Source: Diaphorobacter sp. HDW4B | GTDB taxonomy: Bacteria; Pseudomonadota; Gammaproteobacteria; Burkholderiales; Burkholderiaceae_C | NCBI RefSeq assembly: GCF_011305535.1 | Contig: NZ_CP049906.1 | Coordinates: 62,001 to 126,000, forward strand | Reading direction: 5' to 3' | DNA: 64,000 nt | Shown here: positions 60,910 through 64,000 of the stretch, one piece after another | Position numbering within the stretch: position 1 is the stretch's first letter | Layout of the letters: each line of letters begins with the position of its first letter | Notes under the pieces: generated by a model | Told to the model about the DNA's origin: nothing | Database searches by the model: none | Seen by the model: the letters and a program-made list of their open reading frames with translations, nothing else | Translations under genes and position numbers: made by a program

Positions 60910-62184
60910 TCAGGTCACTGTGCCACGCTGATGGAACTTGGGCTGGTCCCAGCTCTTGGTTTCCAGAATGTCCTTGAGCACGGCCACGGCGTTCCAAACT
61001 TCTTCGAAACCGATGTACAGCGGCGTGAAGCCGAAGCGCATGATCTTGGGCTCGCGGTAATCGGGGATCACGCCGCGTTCGATCAGCGCTTGCACCACGG
61101 CGAAGCCGTGCGGGTGCTCGAAACCGACCTGGCTGCCGCGGTACTTGGTGTCGAGTGGCGTGTTCAGCGTGAGCGGGAAACCGGCGCATTCCTGGTTCAC
61201 CAGGTCGATGAACAACGTGGTCATCGCGAGGGACTTCGTGCGCAGCTCCTGCATGTTGGTGTCGGCAAAGGTGTCGAGACCGTTTTCGACCAAGGCCAGC
61301 GAAGTGATCGCCTGTGTGCCGCACAGATAGCGCTTGACGCCCTGATGCGGGTCGTACTGCGGCTCCATCGCGAACGGGCGGGCGTGGCCCCACCAGCCTG
61401 ACAGGGGTTGCCAGAAGGTTTCCTGGTGCTTGGCGTTCACCCACAGAAACGCGGGTGATCCGGGGCCGCCGTTCAGATACTTGTAGGTGCAGCCGATGGC
61501 GTAGTCGGCGTTTGCGCCGTTCAGGTCGATGGGCACGGCACCGGCGGAATGGCACAGGTCCCAGATCGTGACCGCGCCGACTTTGTGCGCCTTGGCTGTG
61601 AAGTCCGCCATGTCGTACATGTAGCCGGTCTGGTAGTTCACGTGGGTGAGCAGCACCACGGCAACGTCTTCGGTCAGCGCGGCCTGCAGGCCTTCAGCAC
61701 CATCGACCAGACTCAGTTCGTAGTCGGCACTTCCAAGCGAACTCAACATGTCCATCAGGCCCTGCGTGATGTACAGGTCGGTGGGAAAGTTGTTGCGCTC
61801 GGAGACGATCACGCGGCGCTTGGGTGCCTTGTCTTTCTGCATGCGCAGTGCGGCGGCCATCACCTTGAACAGGTTCGTCGAGGTGGTGTCGGTCACCACT
61901 ACTTCGTTGTCCTTGGCACCCACCAGACGCGCGAGCTTGTCGCCGAGCTTGCGCGGCATGTCAAACCAGCCAGCGGTGTTCCAACTGCGGATCAGGCCTA
62001 CGCCCCATTCCTTGGTGATCACTTCCTGCGCGCGGCTGAGCGACGACTTGGGCATCGCGCCCAGCGAATTGCCGTCGAGGTAGATCACGTCGGAGGGCAG
62101 ATCGAACTGCTCGCGCAGCTTGGCCAGTGGGTCGCGCGCGTCCATCGCGCGGCAGTCTTCAAGGGTGATTTTGGTTGTTGTCAT
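60910..62184 (-). CDS. kynU: Kynureninase
   Basis: A 424-residue PLP enzyme. It splits kynurenine (or 3-hydroxykynurenine) into anthranilate and alanine. Seen: [14 protein letters not shown] at the start, [16 protein letters not shown], the [11 protein letters not shown] loop, [15 protein letters not shown], and the PLP-binding Lys in [27 protein letters not shown] precedes ATG 62184; the frame before it is not supported. It follows an ABC transporter in the same direction by 95 bp. No kynA or kynB is seen in the window; an arylformamidase-like hydrolase lies at 53165. Confidence 0.95.
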   Translation of the reverse strand: MTTTKITLEDCRAMDARDPLAKLREQFDLPSDVIYLDGNSLGAMPKSSLSRAQEVITKEWGVGLIRSWNTAGWFDMPRKLGDKLARLVGAKDNEVVVTDTTSTNLFKVMAAALRMQKDKAPKRRVIVSERNNFPTDLYITQGLMDMLSSLGSADYELSLVDGAEGLQAALTEDVAVVLLTHVNYQTGYMYDMADFTAKAHKVGAVTIWDLCHSAGAVPIDLNGANADYAIGCTYKYLNGGPGSPAFLWVNAKHQETFWQPLSGWWGHARPFAMEPQYDPHQGVKRYLCGTQAITSLALVENGLDTFADTNMQELRTKSLAMTTLFIDLVNQECAGFPLTLNTPLDTKYRGSQVGFEHPHGFAVVQALIERGVIPDYREPKIMRFGFTPLYIGFEEVWNAVAVLKDILETKSWDQPKFHQRGTVT

Positions 62185-62278
62185 GAACGTCGTTCCTGTC
62201 GAAAGTGGAGTGCGAGAAGACCGTCTGAAGGCGTGACTTTTCGCACGTGTGAAATGGGTTGCGGTGCCGGATTGCTTT

Positions 62279-63214
62279 TCAGCGTTCGCGCATCGCCTCA
62301 CGGCCCGGTGCGCTGCCGGTCTTCTTGCCACTGCGCAGCGATGGCAGTGCGAGCATGAACAGCACGAACAGTCCGGTAGCGAGCTTCAGGTCGGGCGGTG
62401 GCATGTTGGCGGCCAGGCACAGCGAGATCAACTGGTAGTAGATGATCGCGCCGACGATGGGTGCCAGCAGTTGGCGAAACACCGTCTGGTTGCCGATGAT
62501 GGCCTCACCGATCATCAGCGCGGCCAGACCGTTGATGAGCACGCCCAGACCCATGTTGATGTCGCCAAAGCCCTGCGACTGCACCATGAGCGCACCCGCC
62601 ATGGCCGAGAAGCCACCAGCGATGCCGATGCCCACGATGGTGGCGGTCCAGACGTTGATGCCCTGTGCTTCCGACATGTCGGGGTTGGCGCCCACAGCGC
62701 GCATGGCCGTGCCTTTTTCTGTCTTGAAGAAATAGTTGAGTGCGAAGAACGCGATGGCCAGCAGCAGGCCGACGATGGCGATCTTGTTCCATGGCGAGCC
62801 CGCGTCGGCCACCGGGATCACATCCAGAATGCTGTCGCTGCCGAACAGCGAGATGTTGGAGCGGCCCATGATGCGCAGGTTGATGCTGTAGAGCATCGTG
62901 GTCATCAGAATGCCGGCAAGCAGCGTGTGGATGCGAAAGCGCAGGTGGATGTAGGCGGTGCAGCAGCCCGCGATGAAGCCTGCGGCGATAGCGCAGACCA
63001 CCGCCAGCCACGGGTTCATGCCCGCCATGATCAGGATGGTGCAGACGCAGCCGCCGAGCGGAAATGCGCCTTCGGCCGTCATGTCGGGAAAGCTCAGCAC
63101 GCGAAACGGCAGCATGATGCCCAGCACCACGAAACCCATGATCAGACTCTGGGCGATGGTGACCGGAATCAGTGCGTAGAACGTCGAAAAAGTGGTTGCA
63201 ATGAATTCGCTCAT
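62279..63214 (-). CDS. ABC permease, TrpY-like (COG4120)
   Basis: A 311-residue inner-membrane permease (BPD_transp_2) with about eight TM segments. It has [50 protein letters not shown], and [17 protein letters not shown], the cytoplasmic coupling loop. This family is predicted to carry tryptophan in Firmicutes (TrpXYZ). Next to kynU a tryptophan or kynurenine substrate is likely. It starts 6 bp after the ATPase stop. Confidence 0.87.
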   Translation of the reverse strand: MSEFIATTFSTFYALIPVTIAQSLIMGFVVLGIMLPFRVLSFPDMTAEGAFPLGGCVCTILIMAGMNPWLAVVCAIAAGFIAGCCTAYIHLRFRIHTLLAGILMTTMLYSINLRIMGRSNISLFGSDSILDVIPVADAGSPWNKIAIVGLLLAIAFFALNYFFKTEKGTAMRAVGANPDMSEAQGINVWTATIVGIGIAGGFSAMAGALMVQSQGFGDINMGLGVLINGLAALMIGEAIIGNQTVFRQLLAPIVGAIIYYQLISLCLAANMPPPDLKLATGLFVLFMLALPSLRSGKKTGSAPGREAMRER

Positions 63215-63219
63215 GATGG

Positions 63220-63999
63220 TCAGCTCGCCAGCAACATGCGGTCGCTCTTGGTGGAGAAATGGGAGATCAGGTCGGGCACGGTGAGGCCCTTCTTTTCTTC
63301 GGGGCCGATCTCCAGCTTCACGCGGCCCGCGTCCACCATGAACACGCGGTGGCCGTAGTCGATGGCGTGCTGCATGTTGTGCGTCACCATCAGCACGGTG
63401 AGTTGGAAGGCTTCGACAGCCTTGATGGTCGCGGCCATCACCAGATCGGCGGTGCGCGGATCAAGCGCCGCCGTGTGCTCGTCGAGCAGCAGCAGTTGCG
63501 GCGATGTGCTCACCGCCATCACCAGCGAGAGCGACTGGCGCTGTCCGCCCGAGAGCAGATCGACGCGCGCGTCCAAGCGGTCTTCGAGCCCGAGGCCGAG
63601 CACCGACAGACGCTCCTGATAAAGCTTGCGACGCGCGGCGGTGAGGCCGGGACGCAGCGTGCGCTTGGCCACGCGCAACTCGGCCAGCAGCATGTTTTCG
63701 GCGATCGTCATGCTGGCGGCGGTACCCTTCATCGGGTCCTGAAAAACGCGGGTGATGCGCTGCGCGCGCTTGTGCACGGGCAGCGCAGTCACATCGTCGT
63801 TGCCCACAATGACCGTTCCTTCATCGAGCATCAGCGCACCGCTGATCGCGTTGAGCATGGTGCTCTTGCCCGCTCCGTTGGTGCCGATGATGATGCCGAA
63901 CTCTCCCGTCGCGAGCTTGAGCGTCAGGTCGTTGAGCGCCACCTTCTCGTCGGGTTTGCCGCGATAGAACACCTTGCGCGCATTTCTTACTTCCAGCAT
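63220..63999 (-). CDS. ABC ATPase, TrpZ-like (COG1101)
   Basis: A 259-residue ABC ATPase. Walker A GTNGAGKST, signature LSGGQRQSLSL and Walker B LLLLDEHTAALDP are intact. The H in LDEHTAALD (instead of the usual P) is characteristic of this COG1101 group. Its ATG lies one base from the right edge, so the coding frame is complete. The upstream ribosome binding site and any substrate-binding protein gene (TrpX-like) are outside the window. It energises the permease above. Confidence 0.9.
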   Translation of the reverse strand: MLEVRNARKVFYRGKPDEKVALNDLTLKLATGEFGIIIGTNGAGKSTMLNAISGALMLDEGTVIVGNDDVTALPVHKRAQRITRVFQDPMKGTAASMTIAENMLLAELRVAKRTLRPGLTAARRKLYQERLSVLGLGLEDRLDARVDLLSGGQRQSLSLVMAVSTSPQLLLLDEHTAALDPRTADLVMAATIKAVEAFQLTVLMVTHNMQHAIDYGHRVFMVDAGRVKLEIGPEEKKGLTVPDLISHFSTKSDRMLLAS

Positions 64000-64000
64000 G

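Overview
The window looks like chromosomal DNA of a Gram-negative, high-GC betaproteobacterium of the order Burkholderiales, most likely family Comamonadaceae. The clues are three Bug-type (TctC-like) solute receptors without their membrane partners, two 16-stranded-type Burkholderiales porins, LLM/AtuA/MmgE catabolic genes, and an IPTL/PEP-CTERM-like surface protein. I see no rRNA, tRNA, CRISPR array or replication origin. The genus is inference from gene style only.

Layout. (1) 1-2800: a SoxR redox regulator, an MFS efflux pump with a perfect SoxR-box palindrome upstream, and a DHFR-like reductase. (2) 3122-22041: a large catabolic block. A leftward series carries LLM flavin monooxygenase, AtuA-like protein, DUF4387, MmgE/PrpD, a LysR regulator, a complete branched-chain-type ABC importer (livKHMGF), an amidohydrolase and a second MmgE/PrpD. 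A rightward series carries a flavin reductase fused to an IclR-type ligand domain, an aldehyde dehydrogenase, a Bug receptor and a 3-hydroxyisobutyrate-dehydrogenase-like enzyme, then a terminator and a second Bug receptor. (3) 22090-23614: an LRV-like protein and a lipoprotein whose frame continues past an amber stop. (4) 23884-29750: a cobalamin riboswitch followed by btuB, an unknown conserved gene, btuF, btuC and btuD. (5) 30115-37226: a VOC protein, a small membrane protein, a MocR-like regulator, an arsR-arsB-arsC-arsH cluster, and a divergent epimerase/TetR pair. (6) 37240-43534: an apparent island of lower GC with an IS481-type transposase remnant, a Pro-Ser-stalked surface protein with a sorting tail, and four translationally coupled glycosyltransferases. 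(7) 43672-60599: a GntR/FCD regulator and the catabolic genes that appear to be its regulon, marked by five copies of the palindrome TTGGTATACCAA. These cover a nitroreductase, Bug receptor, FAH hydrolase, VOC dioxygenase, VOC protein, alpha/beta hydrolase, DHDPS-like aldolase, Rid-type deaminase, two porins and an LVIVD-repeat protein. (8) 60910-63999: kynureninase behind a TrpYZ-like ABC transporter, running off the right edge.

How it fits together. Most genes serve uptake (porin, Bug, Liv ABC) and oxidation of unidentified, probably aromatic or terpenoid-like, organic acids, each block with its own regulator. The most informative new signals are the GntR/FCD operator set, the flavin reductase-IclR fusion, the glycosyltransferase cassette beside a sortable surface protein, the in-frame amber codon in the lipoprotein gene, and the repeat and VNTR DNA around the second porin.
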